Shown piece by piece: positions 23,869 to 35,410 of a DNA stretch of 64,000 nucleotides. This stretch comes from Melitaea cinxia (taxonomy: Eukaryota > Arthropoda > Insecta > Lepidoptera > Nymphalidae), in NCBI RefSeq assembly GCF_905220565.1, contig NC_059401.1, forward strand, positions 2,629,001 to 2,693,000, written 5' to 3'. The notes below the pieces were generated by a model. It saw only the letters and a list, made by a program, of their open reading frames with translations. It was not told the origin of the DNA and ran no database searches. A program made the position numbers and the translations under genes. Each line of letters begins with the position of its first letter. Position 1 is the stretch's first letter.

Positions 23869-24794
23869 GTTATCATCAAAATTGGTACACCCACTGAAAA
23901 CTTATGAAGAAACATAAAAAATTGGCTGTCTTTAAAGTTGAATTGGATTGGGACAATGAGTCATCCTTTTTCGTGCATGCAGCCGGCGTTCATCGATTTA
24001 TTAGACGTCGTCACGTCAAAAGCTATATATTATTGACATTAATTCTTTTGGATTAATTAACGATAATTGTCTTTGCAAAGTTAAGACAAATTTTAAAGTT
24101 ATTAGGTCAACCCTCTGGCATCTTTTAGTCTTTTTGTATTATTTTATAAAGTAGTATTTACGTAAAACTGTTATTTTCATGTATCATCAGTATTCTTAAC
24201 AATATAATACCTAACACTTTGCGAATATTAAAACATACAACCTATTCGCAGTCCTCCATCCTATCGCAGTCCTTGTTACTTGACAGTTCGAAGTGTTGCG
24301 CATTGCAAATTTGAAATCTACTTACTGGTAAATTGTAAATTTACCTCCATGATTTTACCACAATCATTTTTAAAATATTGACTGCAAAATTTGTGGATCG
24401 TTTTTTTTTTGTGTTATGTTTTAGGGTTTTTAAAAAAAAAAGAAAAAATATAGTTGTATAAAATAATTTGAGTATGTCTATTAGTTTAGTACTTTTGAAT
24501 AAATGTAGGTAATGTGGTCATATTATTTTTTTTTATAAATTTCATTTTAGTCTGAATTCTGAATAAGCGTGTGTGGGTATTTATATGTGAAAGTATTTTT
24601 AGGCAGTTATGGTGAGTGAGAGAACTTGAAGTCAATATGACCTCTTCATGAATAATTTCTTTACATTGACGACTGGCAACTCGTTTGTGGCTACTCAGAA
24701 GCTACTGTTTATGGGCGATTCTGATGAAAAATATCGATAAAGATTTACACTCACACCCCTACATAGTTCTTTCTTTTTATACAACTAGGTCAAC
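23869..24794. other. No gene seen
   Basis: AT-rich with A/T runs; only the MITE-associated patch near 23950 is recognisable. Confidence 0.45.
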
Positions 24795-24970
24795 AAACCA
24801 GCTTACGGCCCAGATTATCTACCCAGGCGTCTATAGGCCTATAAGGTTATTAGGCCTATAGAAGCCTGTAACACCAAACATATACATCGCAAATACGTTG
24901 TCGATCCTACCTCTGACCCTTCCCAGGAGCTCTGGTCACCTTACTCACTACAGAAACACATAACTTCTCG
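24795..24970 (-). mobile_element. Poly(A)-tailed retroposon fragment
   Basis: It matches the inverse of 58320-58608 (CCCAGGAGCTCTGGTCACCT). It carries an internal palindrome, CTATAGGCCTATAA mirrored by TTATTAGGCCTATAG, at about 24831-24861. Confidence 0.55.
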
Positions 24971-25343
24971 AGAGCAGTGAAATTTAATTGTAAAAGAGAG
25001 GGTGGGAGGGTTTTGCAGAAAAAGCCCCAATCGACATTTAACGGGAGTGAAACCACATAACATGTCTTGTATTGTGATATCATCGTACGAACAGCAAATG
25101 ATCAAACGGCATTGTCCATTGTGTATAAAATTGGCGCGTTCGAGCCAACTATAGCATCATGTAGCCATATTTATATGTAAAAACACGGGATATGTAAAAA
25201 ATAAATTGTATTCACATCATATTTCTTACTAATTTAATCGTTAATTCATTTTCATTGTCAATGATCTCATTATTTATGGATAGACTATTGTGTTTGTTTT
25301 TGATTATTCAGAACTTTAAGTGTTAGTTGTGTTTTATTAAATA

Positions 25344-25529
25344 CTAGCTCTGTCCCGCGGTTTCATCCACGTTAATTTCAGGGAAAAAACGTACTATAAT
25401 AATATATGGTCTCTTCGGTAAACGGACTATCCAAAGTAAAAATAATTTTTAATTTCGAACCAGTAGGTCTTTAAATTTGCGCGTTCAAACTAACAAACAA
25501 ACTCTTCAGCTTTATAATATTTGTACAGA
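25344..25529 (-). mobile_element. Small Helitron (186 bp)
   Basis: The plus strand starts A|CTAG with TCCCGCGGTTTCATCCACG and ends GTACAGA|T. On the minus strand this gives TCTGTACAAATATTATAAAG at the 5' end and CTAG at the 3' end, inserted between A and T. Confidence 0.75.
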
Positions 25530-26117
25530 TTTGAAACCATACATTACTTTAAGTAATACAGACTATAGATTCAGCAGACCAGCTATCATTTACGGTAACG
25601 ACGTAGTGAAGGTGTTCTATTAATTCTGTCCACTATTTTATCATATATTAAAAGTAAAAACAGAGTCACACAATGTTTATAAATATTTAAATAAGCTTAT
25701 ATAAAAGGATACGTCACACAAGTGTATCCTTGGACTCCGAAGTTCCTTCTTGTGCTGTCGTTGCGTCAGTCTGACGTCAGTCCTACATTGCTAAGAACTC
25801 GTGGCCACCTCTCACACGTAAAGCGCAATCACTTTTTGACGTCACCACGGCACGTGTAACCTAGATAGTGTCATCCTAGGTTGATAACCTAGAACGCCTA
25901 AAATAAAACTAAAGCGTATCAACATTTGTTTCATATTATATTTGGGTTATATCTCAATTCGTCTTAATACTCTCTTTGAGTAAGTAAGTCTCTTTAAGTA
26001 ATTTATTCCTTAAAAATATTTTTCTTTGTTGTGTAAAATTTATATTAAAAATACTATAAAAAAAATAAAGAAAAAATAAAATAAATGCTTTAAACTCGAC
26101 GGCCCCCAGTAAGATTT
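25530..26117. other. No gene seen
   Basis: A slightly GC-richer stretch at 25720-25860 (GACGTCAGTCC, CACGTGTAAC) was inspected and gives no recognisable exon. Confidence 0.4.
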
Positions 26118-26265
26118 TCTCCTGTGTCGGGGGTCCGGTAACACGCACAATACACAGGCACAAACGCCCAGACCACGACAAACAGCACTTATATGGCAAA
26201 TACAAATGTCTGTCGTGAGTGTACTTCGATCGCGTGACTGTCAGCGCAACAGCCAGTGCTGCTAT
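26118..26265 (-). mobile_element. tRNA-derived SINE fragment
   Basis: It shares CACAAACGCCCAGACCACGA and GTCAGCGCAACAGCC with 17424-17550. Confidence 0.5.
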
Positions 26266-26754
26266 ATATCTATATATTTATATATGTGTATTGGCAATTT
26301 ATTAAATTAATCTTTTTTATTTAATTATTTATTTAACAATACTTTTAAGAATATGTAAAATTTATATTTTTACAGGAAAAAAATGAAGGTTTGATTTTTA
26401 GAACATTTACTGTATCTCCAACGTCCGCAATGGCTCAATAGGCCATCACTCAAGCGGCATCAGGGTTTTCTCTCTCGAAAGTAACAAAACAGCTAATCTC
26501 GAAATTCCTTATAATCATAACTTTACGTTAGTGATGGAATTCTATGGACAATTTTGTAACCGGATGAGCGTCCGGTTCGATCTCGACTATGAATTGTTAC
26601 AACCCATTAAAGCAATACTCATTATTGATAACTAACTAAAAGACATCATCCTGCACACTGTTAAATGCGTAGTTTCAATAATCCTTTCATTTACTATAAT
26701 GTTCCATTTTTTGCGTAATTTTTTTAACTTTTCATGCGTTAAGAATCTATCTAT

Positions 26755-26880
26755 ATAGGTATTCTTTATTGCACTAATATTTTTGTACATTTATTCATAT
26801 ACAAATTTCGTTGGCAACAGTGGACTTATACTCTAGAAGAGATCTCTTCCAGCCAACCTGTGGTAGTAAGAACTTACTTA
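26755..26880 (-). mobile_element. 5'-truncated LINE 3' tail
   Basis: It contains the AGAAGAGATCTCTTCCAGCC segment and a TTCTTTATTGCAC end in reverse orientation; same family as 3790-3965. Confidence 0.6.
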
Positions 26881-26986
26881 CTGCTACTACTAAATAAGCC
26901 ACATAAAACATAACGAATTAAATCTGAGAAGTGATTCTTAAGTTATGGTGTGACCATGAGAAATAGGAAGTAACTTTTATTGTAAT

Positions 26987-27090
26987 GAAACAACTTTTTC
27001 GGATTTTATCGCCGTTTATTAAGTTTTTTAGATGCCCGAAGTTTCGGATACTTTACAGCAACCATGGTCACGAGTCCTGCCGTGACCAAC
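26987..27090 (-). mobile_element. CCGACGTTTCGG-type repeat, copy
   Basis: It is the inverse of 37926-38045, from TGAAACAACTTTTTCGGATT to CAGCAACCATGGTCACGAG. Confidence 0.5.
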
Positions 27091-27373
27091 AAAAAAGTTG
27101 TTGTAAAAAATTGTTTTATTATAATGACTGAAATTCGGGTAAACATTAGAAAAGAAAGTAATTTTTATTTGCATGTTTTGTTATCAACTTACTATTGTCA
27201 TACTATTATGTAACCTGATTATAAGGCGTAATTATATTAAGCTTACGAGGCGTTCGTCTTTGTTAATTATTTTATGTAAGTGTCTACTAATATAAGTAAT
27301 TTTGTATAATCAGAAACTTTTAATAAATCTGTTATACAGTATTTATAATAATTAAAATAAATGTATGTAGTAA

Positions 27374-27546
27374 CTAGCGGGCCGGACAGACTTCGTTCTG
27401 TCAAAAGTTAATAGAAAAATTATTATTTTTTTAGTATTAAAACCTTCTGCAGACCTTAAGGAACTTATAAAAAAAATACCGAATTGGTCGAGCCATTCTC
27501 TAGTTATCCGCTTAGCAACATTCATTTTCATTTAATATTTAGGTAG
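27374..27546 (-). mobile_element. Degraded Helitron fragment
   Basis: It has an A|CTAG start with a GGGCCGGACAGACTTCGTTC hairpin-like segment; the 5' end is not well defined. Confidence 0.45.
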
Positions 27547-27593
27547 ACTTGTTGTATAGCGACCTGCTTGGTTTTTTGCATTCAAATACGCAT

Positions 27594-27870
27594 TCAGCCT
27601 GTAACATTCCTTTGCCGGGCATAGGCCTCTTTCTCTGTGTAGGAGAAGGATTGGAACTTAAACCACCATGCTGCTAAACTGCAGATTGGAGGATATGTTC
27701 ATGCTCTCCGAGGCACGGTGGGGAGACACACAAGGTTATACATCTAAACCGGAAAGGAATATTGGTACAAATACTTGGTTTTTCACCGGTCCTTATTACA
27801 AGTAAGTAAGGCAAATCCCAACGCGGCCAGTCACCGCGAGAGAATACGACTGCAACCCTCCAACTAATCA
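27594..27870 (-). mobile_element. RTE-tailed tRNA-derived SINE, diverged
   Basis: It begins CAGCCTGTAACATTCC and GGGCATAGGCCTCTTTCTCT, has CTCCGAGGCACGGTGGGGAG in the middle and ends in a CCAACGCGGCCAGTCACCGC-like segment. It aligns along most of the SINE at 59292-59637. Confidence 0.65.
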
Positions 27871-28793
27871 GTAACTCTACGTATAATTTAAAAAAAATCT
27901 GCTATACAAGAGAGACTCAACAAGGAAAACATGGTGTAGGATTTTTAATCAAAAAGGAATACAAAAATAAGTTGGAAGAGGCCTATATCTAATGAGGAAC
28001 CATATCCTAAAGGCTTTATTTTTAGTATTATGATACTTTAAATTCAATGCAATGGGCATGGAAATAAAAAGGCTTTATTATTATTATTAAGTAAGGTCTT
28101 ATAATCTACTGTCTGTATATGATGTAGTTTGAGAATTTAGTGTTAATGGTCTGGAAGCTCATCAACACAGATCTATATAACACATTTGTTATTCATGAAC
28201 AAGAAGCGAAATTTGCGAGCAGTAGCACGACAGTAGGTTGATGTGACTACGCTAACTCGACGACAAAAATCGTCGTTGTATGTCGGCATAGTGTACAATT
28301 TTTATAGCACTATTTTGGTCAATAAGGATACAGTCCGCGTTCGGCAAGCGTTTTACATAAGCTATTAACGATTGTAGCAGAAGTAGCATCGCAAGCGAGT
28401 TGCTGATCCTACCGTGACTGTCAAACCGGCTCATCGCCAGAAGTGCTGGCTACGTCTATGATCTAATAGATATACTCATCAGATAGAACCTGCCACACGA
28501 ACGAAGTCGCAGGTACAGCTTGCATATATATAGAATTAAAGTATTCTGATGTTACGTATTAAGTTTTATTATACAACCGTTTTTGGCAATTACTTTTTTG
28601 TAACTATAACCAGGGCTTGACTGCGATCACAATGCTAATAATAGTAAAAGTGGTAAAGCAACCTACGGTGGGAGCAGCGCGAACACGTCTATTTACTCCT
28701 TTTTTTTTCTTTTAAAGCTATCGATATCTTAACTGACAGGGAAAACGGAAACTGGAGTGCATTCCATATTCCCTCTATGTCTATAATATTAAA
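27871..28793. other. No gene seen
   Basis: A 60-codon minus-strand frame at 28252-28434 matches nothing I know. A Helitron 3' end fragment (ACGAAGTCGCAGGTACAGCT) lies at 28500-28520. Confidence 0.4.
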
Positions 28794-28997
28794 CTAGCGA
28801 CCCGCCCCGGCTTCGCACGGTTGCAAAAACAGAGTGTTCCTCTACTGTATTATACATGTATTATACATTTAGGAAAATTTATTCATCTGGAATCACTCTA
28901 TTTACCAAAGAAAACCGTATCAAAATCCGTTTGCGTAGTTTTAAAGATCTAAGCATACAGATAGCGGGAAGCGACTTTGTTTTATACTGTACAATGA
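28794..28997 (-). mobile_element. Small Helitron (204 bp)
   Basis: It starts A|CTAG with CGACCCGCCCCGGCTTCGCA and ends ACAATGA|T. It is the same subfamily as 57595-57792; both share AAAGATCTAAGCATACAGA and GGAAGCGACTTTGTTTTA. Confidence 0.8.
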
Positions 28998-29436
28998 TCG
29001 TACCTTTAAAACTAAGTATACCCGCGTTAATTTGAAGAAGAAACATACTAAAACCTTATAAGCCTTCCTCGGTAAATTGACTATCCAATATAATCTAATA
29101 TATATATATATATATATGTAATCTAAAATATATATAATATATATATTTTCAACTATTATATTTATTTATAGACACACCAACAGCATTAATAATAATAATA
29201 ATAATAATGCTTTATTCATAAAAATATTTACATATAAAATAATGAGTTCCCTGGTTCTTGTGATAGGCAAGGCCTGTGCCACAATGAACCAGTGTGCTCT
29301 TCCATTATTGATTTCTAAAGCAAACTTTAAATTTACTAATATAACTTTAAGCAAACTAGACATAATCAAAAAGTAAAAAGTAAAATATAGTACAGGATAA
29401 GGTGCATTTCTATGTGTGCATATGTGTATGTGTCTA

Positions 29437-29474
<38 letters not shown>

Positions 29475-29894
29475 TGTATGAGTGGTGTGAGTATGAATGT
29501 TTTTATGTCTGCGCAATAAAATTGTTTAAGAAGTGCATACTAACTCCAGCATACCTTGAGGAGATCTTCAGTTTTTTGGTAGTCCAGCGAGGACAGCCAC
29601 TTGAACACAATCGCTTTAAGTTCTTCCAGGGATAGAGTATAGTAATTTAATATTTTATTAGCCCGATTGTACAAATAAATGGACAGATAATTACTCTGTT
29701 TTCTAGCCAGAGCAGTGCGAACCTTGGGAAGCACAATAACAATATATAATATCGTCAATATATATATATATATAATATCGTCATCTATCGGAACCCAATA
29801 GGGTTCTGTTAGAAACTACTTCGTATCGAATTATCGTATAACGTAGTGAGCTATATTATCCACTAGAAAAAGTGGCAGTTTATTGTTTATAAAT
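28998..29894. other. No gene; microsatellites
   Basis: It holds TA runs near 29100 and 29760, (AAT)n near 29190 and a (GT)n run at 29437-29472. The open frames across the GT/CA run are low-complexity artefacts. Confidence 0.5.
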
Positions 29895-30027
29895 AATTTT
29901 GATGATTCTTGTTTTAATCGAAAGCTGACGCTTGTCTTGCGGTTCCATTTAAATTTGATCGAGATCGGATAACTACTTTTGTAATTGAAGTTGGTTTTTT
30001 TTTCGTTTGCGAGCAAACACAATTATT
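29895..30027 (-). mobile_element. AACCGACTTC-family repeat, partial copy
   Basis: It ends with CGTTTGCGAGCAAACACAAT, the hairpin terminus of the family, preceded by GAAGTTGG and the GACGCTTGTCTTGCGGTTCC segment. Confidence 0.6.
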
Positions 30028-30419
30028 AAGTGTTTCTGATATAAATAAGCCGGTACAAGAAATAGACCATGCACCAGTTTGCAAGAAATCTTAACTTAAC
30101 AATCAAGAATGTATTCAAAGCACTACCACACATCTAATCTACAAACAAATTTGTTAATCGTCACACACTTTCGTCTAGGCTCGGTGGGCTTCATTGTAAA
30201 TGTTCTACTAAGCGTGAAACCCTAAGTTATGCCTTTAAATTCCTTGTTTCTAATAAACCTGGGTCGCTTTAACGCCGGAACTCAGATTGTTGCGAGGTTA
30301 ATCGGTAATTATCAGCAGGGGCCCGGATAAAGTTGATGATATAAATTGTAGATTAGTATAATTGCTATATTTTTACCAGCCTTCAAATAAAGGAGGTTCT
30401 CAATTGTACGAGTAATTTA

Positions 30420-30545
30420 TATATTTATTTTTATTTTATTGTACACCACAACTACATGATACACATTAAATATATTTTAAGGTAGTTACAGTCTGTGAAG
30501 TACAATAAGGGGACTTATGGCTGAATAACAATTTCATCCAGACAT
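30420..30545 (-). mobile_element. 5'-truncated LINE 3' tail
   Basis: Same family as 3790-3965: TTTATTGTACACCACAAC at its minus-strand 3' end and ATTTCATCCAGAC at the other. Confidence 0.6.
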
Positions 30546-30654
30546 TTTTTGTGTGTTTTTTCATAACTTTTTAGGATTTACCAATTTTGATGATGATGAT
30601 CTTTTTATGCGTGATGCGTATTTGTAGGTTTTTTCGTTCCTTTTTCTTTTTTTG

Positions 30655-30780
30655 GAGCTCTGGTCACCTTACTCATCAATAGTACCACAACACTGCTTAA
30701 AACAAAATTATTTAGTTGTGGTTTTCATTGAGGTCGATGACTACCCAGTCGGGCTGCTCCATATTTTGAGTAAGAAATCT
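30655..30780 (-). mobile_element. Poly(A)-tailed retroposon fragment
   Basis: It contains GGAGCTCTGGTCACCTTACT and GTCGGGCTGCTCCATATTTT, inverse of the 58320-58608 repeat. Confidence 0.55.
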
Positions 30781-30932
30781 CCAGGTCTCACCAGTATCTC
30801 AGTTCATCGTTTCCTAGCCAACAATTATTCCTTCTTGAATTGAAGTAATTGTACAATAGCTGTTTTTAAATTCCACGAAGTCGTGAATTAAATTACCCAT
30901 GTTTCTTAAAACAAAATAAAGCGAGTGCGATG

Positions 30933-31021
30933 TATAAAGTTGAGTTGAACACATTCCTTGCGACTGTGACTTGTCGTGAGTCAGTTGTGACTCATTTCCG
31001 ATGTGCATTCTTGTGACGTCA
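30933..31021 (+). promoter_or_regulatory. Cluster of AP-1 and CRE-type sites
   Basis: TGAGTCA (30977-30983), TGACTCA (30988-30994) and a perfect TGACGTCA (31014-31021) fall within 45 bp, and TATAAA occurs at 30933-30938. These are consensus bZIP sites (AP-1 and CREB/ATF families). No transcript or exon was identified nearby, so a role is only inferred. Confidence 0.35.
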
Positions 31022-32360
31022 CAGGGTGCTCTTGCGCACTATTTTGGACTGTACGCGCACTTGATCTCCCGCTAAGTAAGGAAGGTTTAAAATTAATATT
31101 AAACGTTGTTTGTTTGTGTTTTTTTTTTTTTCTAAATAATACAACGTCACACCTTTTAACGCAGACCTTTGATTATGTGACTTGGCTTCGTAAAGGTATT
31201 TTTTAAGTTCATCGGCACTAGGTAATCCTATGTCGATTCATCTTTAAAAAAACTGCTGTCGGTAAAACCTTCGATTTTCACAAATTTATTCTTCCACTTA
31301 TCATAGAGAATGAAAGATTTGGCCTTTCGTGTGTCAACCACAACACCAACAAGCTGTTTTCGTAATTATATCTCAAAAAAAAAATAGGTGAGATTTTAAA
31401 AAACTCTTTCAACATTAGAAATTGACATTATACGGCAACAAATTGGATATAAAAAATCGTGACACGGCTCGTGCTTGGGAAACAGCATATCAACAGGATA
31501 AGACACGGTAAGACATTACTCTCCTGTTACTTCTCGTCTTTGTAACTCTACATAATTTCATCGATTACGTCTGCTTAGGATATCTGTAGGTTAAGCTAAA
31601 CATATCATATGATAGGTCTTTTCTGGAAAATTGTCGAATCTTATAAAATTGAAAAACTGACTCAAGTAAACAAATTAGAGATTTATTAAAATCGTCGTTG
31701 CCTTATTGGATTTAAGCGAATACACACCAAACTTTTCCTATTTTTAATAATATAGAAAAAAATGGCGTTAAGTATAAAGTTACAAGTTTCACAAGTAACA
31801 TTTCATTGTAATTGGCAATAAGATATATAGAGGTTGTAAATTACAGCAAAAAAAAAAACTATATAAAAATGCCATAATTTTATTCTCTACTTTCATAAAC
31901 TTCAAGGCTTATTAACTTTGCCGGTGAAGTGAGAAATTGTTATTTTTTTTTTTAATTTATTTACAGAAAAGAGTCGCAAGAGGGAGAATGGCTCAGTGAA
32001 TAAGATATGAATTAAAATTGACTATTTCAAGCTTATATCCAGGCTAAGTATTTTCTAGTGCCAGAAAAATCAAATTGTTGGACCACCCAATTTAGTATTC
32101 AGTAATATAGTATCAAAGTCTAATAATAGTTTTACTATTTATCTACATTAGTAAATAAACTTAAGTTTACTTGTAATTTATAACAAAACTTGCTTTTACC
32201 CGCGGCTCCGCTCGCATTGAATTTTTTTCCAAGAATAATAGGTAAGTAAAAATAAAGGTTAAGTAGTTTTCGCGTGAAAGCGTAACAAACAAACTTACTT
32301 TAATATTTATTTATATTAGGGATATACAACAATTCCAATTCACAGAGAACATAACAGAGA
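31022..32360. other. No gene seen
   Basis: AT-rich with A/T runs. A degraded Helitron-like segment (ACCCGCGGCTCCGCTCGC) lies at about 32190-32320. Confidence 0.4.
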
Positions 32361-32508
32361 GCCTAACAGCCAAAAAGGGTTAAGCGACATTTTTTGAGAA
32401 ACTGAGTTATATATATATATAGTTTATATATATAGTTGTATTCGATTCTAACTATATATATAACTCAGTGTCTCAAAAAATATCGCTTAACCCTTTTTGG
32501 CTGTTAGG

Positions 32509-32509
<1 letters not shown>
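32361..32509. mobile_element. Long hairpin MITE (arms about 55 bp)
   Basis: GCCTAACAGCCAAAAAGGGT and the sequence after it is mirrored by the complement ending CCCTTTTTGGCTGTTAGGC. The centre is TA-rich and about 40 bp long. Arms differ at only a few positions. It abuts a long (TA)n run on its right. No internal gene and no clear target duplication were found. Confidence 0.75.

Positions 32510-32513
<4 letters not shown>

Positions 32514-32581
<68 letters not shown>
32514..32581. repeat. (TA)n microsatellite, about 34 units
   Basis: Uninterrupted TA run, followed by (ATA)n and then a Jockey/CR1-like AT-rich segment. Confidence 0.9.
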
Positions 32582-32595
<14 letters not shown>

Positions 32596-33284
32596 TTTAT
32601 TTCGGTACTAGCCCATATAGTGTTAGTAACAATGATGCTTATAATCTAATGTTAGTACAATTACATTTAAATATATAAGCTTTGAATAAAATTTGATGCA
32701 CGTCAAAACAAGCCTAATAGGTATAATGGAAATTTCTAAAACGTAATTTTAAGATTGTCTCTATTTATTAAACATCTTTCAAATATTGTCGTAGGTGGAA
32801 CTTTTGAGAAGTAAACAAGAATATTTTTGATACTACATTAATGATAATTATCTCCTTATATGTATATCCTTTCGCTTAACAGTGACACATGTACAAGCTT
32901 GAATGATCAACAAAGTAATTTAATAGATAGCTTCTATTTTGAAGCTAATTTATCAGATTTCACGTAAAAGGTATTTTTTTTATTATTATTAAAACTCATT
33001 TTATAAAAAAAAATATAGTAGTACACTCCAAAAATCGCTGTGATTTGTCTGGAGTTTTAAGTTTGAATACAGTTTATTTAGACAATTAAAAATAAGGTGG
33101 GTAGTTCTACAAACTACAGTAAGTAGGTAAATTTTAATTCGACGTAGTAAATGCGTACGCAGGGAAGGCGATCGAGACGCAAAAACCGGTTTGTTACAAA
33201 CAGTTAAAGGATGTTCAGATAATACGACTTCATTTCTTAAATTTTCTATAGTGATTCTTTTCTTAAATGCCACATCTACTCTCT
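32582..33284. other. No gene seen
   Basis: AT-rich. The 177-codon minus-strand frame at 33001-33534 mostly runs antisense through an RTE LINE fragment and is not a gene. Confidence 0.5.
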
Positions 33285-33500
33285 CTCTACTCTCTTTCCA
33301 TGGGTGTCGTAAGAGGCGACTAAGGGATAACACAGTTCCGCTACCATCTTGGAACTTAAAAAGCCGACCGGTGGCGGGATAACCATCCAACTGCTGGCTT
33401 TGAAATACACAGGCCGAAGACGGCAGCGTCTTCGGTGCGACAAAGCTAGTACTGCGGTCAACAACCCGCCTGCCCAGCGTGGTGACTATGGGCAAAACAC
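33285..33500 (+). mobile_element. RTE LINE 3' region, partial copy 3
   Basis: Shares GTCGTAAGAGGCGACTAAGG to GCCCAGCGTGGTGACTATGG with the copy at 17838-18165 but lacks the terminal segment. Confidence 0.65.
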
Positions 33501-33964
33501 TTGAGTTTACTCCATTCAACAAGCGAAGAGTCAAATATTCCGTGGTCCGTTCACCATATACGTTATTTGTTGCAGTTGTTGTTATAAGTTTTTGTTTTGT
33601 TTTTGTCGTGTATTAAGAGTGATATTAGACGCTGTTAATGAGAGAGTACGGTAACTGCGTTTTAAAACGGTCTCCGCGTTTTTCCTTCGTGAAATTTAAA
33701 AGTATAATTTTGGTGTACAAACTTTATTTATAATGTTAACGATTTTTAGGTAAAATAGTTAATCAGACAACCAGACCGTTTTGAATATAATATACAAAGC
33801 AAACAAACAAACAGCTTAGTTTTATAATATCTGAAATGATGAGAAAAACATCTGGCTTAGATTTATCTATTGCCATGCTTTTTTAAAATTAAATTTAAGG
33901 TAAATATTTCTACTAGCTTTACTAGGACTAGCTTTTATTATTAAGATAATAGTTAAAATAGCTG
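33501..33964. other. No gene seen
   Basis: Only AT-rich DNA with no supported feature. Confidence 0.4.
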
Positions 33965-33965
33965 C

Positions 33966-34207
33966 AATAAATAAATAAATATCTACACAATACACACACG
34001 GTCGTCTGTCCCTAAAGTAAGCAAATTAATGCTTGTGTTATAGGTAACAGCCGACTGGTATAGCTACATTTTTTTTTTGATAAACATACTTATAAATAAT
34101 AAATATATAAATAAATATATACATTACACCAAGACTCAGGGTGGGAATCGAACCCACAACCCCCGGAGCAGAAAGCAGGGTCACTACAAACTGCGCCAAC
34201 GGGCTAG
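33966..34207 (-). mobile_element. tRNA-derived SINE
   Basis: On the minus strand it begins with a tRNA-like head: GCCCGTTGGCGCAGTTTGTA (A-box region), then GGGTTCGATTCCCACCC (B box). A TA-rich body follows, then GTCGGCTGTTACC and a tail ending in TATTTATTTATT repeats. The distal part (CTACACAATACACACACGG) recurs at 57867-57948. The internal pol III promoter boxes are recognisable, but it is a SINE rather than a tRNA gene because the cloverleaf does not close and a SINE body follows. Confidence 0.75.
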
Positions 34208-34278
34208 TCAAAACGGGCAATAGAAACGTACTATAAACTATACATCACTCACGCATCGCTCACTTTCGTGCTCAGTTA

Positions 34279-34590
34279 AAATGGCTCCCCATTCGTCTTC
34301 GGCGTGATATGCACATCCTTTCCACTATCTTTAATATCCTTCATGATCGAAATGCTCCATCATATCTTCGATCCCGATTTCAACTACTGCCCTCTCCTAC
34401 TCGTTCCAGGCGCCTTGGCATTACAGCTAAGCTAGACATACCGAAATGTAATACAAAATTTAAGTTAAATTCATATTTGGTACGCACCTCCAAACTTTGA
34501 AACAAACTCCCAAGAGTCACTCAAACTAAGCCTTCCCTTGTTTCCTTTAAATATAAATTAAAGAAACACTTGCTTTCACCAGCTAATGTA
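34279..34590 (+). pseudogene. LINE reverse transcriptase C-terminal fragment
   Basis: Reading from a segment LKWLPIRLRRDMHILSTIFN through LHDRNAPSYLRSRFQLL, with a later FKYKLKKHLL end, this matches the C-terminal region of Jockey/CR1-like ORF2 proteins as I know them. A stop interrupts the frame at about 34498, just after RTSKL. The untranslated tail downstream (GGTTGACTGGAAGAAATCTC, 34830-34850) is the same tail found as many truncated copies in this window, so this is the family's longest copy here. Confidence 0.65.
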
Positions 34591-34930
34591 TAATATGTAT
34601 GTATTTACTTATATATTATAGTGAGTATGTATATGTTTATGTATATTTGTATTTCGGTATGTATCTTTATATGTGTTTGTTAGTATGTTTTGTAGTGTGT
34701 TATGGTTTTGTAAAAATATATAGATTTTATTATCTTTTATTTATTAATTATTAACTGTGTTTTTTTCTTCTTAATAAATACTTCTTGCACGGTTTGCCTC
34801 GCTATATGAAACACTTACTCATGACCATTGGTTGACTGGAAGAAATCTCTTTCAGAGATAAGTCCACCTTTCCCATTAACCTTACTATTTTATATATTTT
34901 ATATTTCTATATGTATTTTTGAGTGCAGTA
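34591..34930 (+). mobile_element. 3' untranslated tail of the LINE at 34279
   Basis: TG/TA-rich sequence leads to GGTTGACTGGAAGAAATCTC and TTTCAGAGATAAGTCCACC, followed by an AT-rich end. Confidence 0.6.
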
Positions 34931-35241
34931 AAGTATATATAAGTAACATATATATAAGCTTAATAAATCACTACATTCAAACATCACAATACTTTTTTAT
35001 ATTATTTAATATAGAAACTGGAAACTAGAGTAATTATCGAAAAAAAAATGCCTGTCTGTAAAGTTGGTTTACGGACGATAGTTTGACGTGACAACGTCAT
35101 AACAAAATATCTCCTCGGGCGCATAGGCCAATCGAGTGGAAGAGAGATAGATGCGGCGCAAGCGTACAATTTGCATAACGAGACAATCAGTCGTCCTTTT
35201 CGTGCGTGCAGTCGGCGTTCATCGATTTACTAGACCACAGA

Positions 35242-35410
35242 AAAACTTACGAAACGTAAGTATCTCTATTTCTATCATCACTAACTTATATTTCCCTTTC
35301 AACTTCCGTTCGCCTCACTTGATCACACTTTTGGTAACCCTCTTGCCACGCATTCACCAGCTTAGTCCTCAAATCAAGCATACGTAAAAAAGCTTTACTT
35401 CAAAAATTTT
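35242..35410. mobile_element. Short MITE (TGAAGTAAAACTT family)
   Basis: It contains AACTTCCGTTCGCCTCACTT and the CTTTACTTCAAAAATT end. Its left flank (35150-35240) is shared with DNA next to the copy at 23652. Confidence 0.55.

Noticed and set aside
29166..29516. 116-codon minus-strand frame rich in His and Thr
   Set aside because: Translation of a (GT)n/(CA)n microsatellite.
33001..33534. 177-codon minus-strand open frame
   Set aside because: It runs mostly antisense through an RTE LINE fragment repeated at 17838 and 22276; no domain recognised.
34140..34207. Possible tRNA gene on the minus strand
   Set aside because: A and B boxes are present but the sequence continues as a SINE with a tail; no closed acceptor stem.
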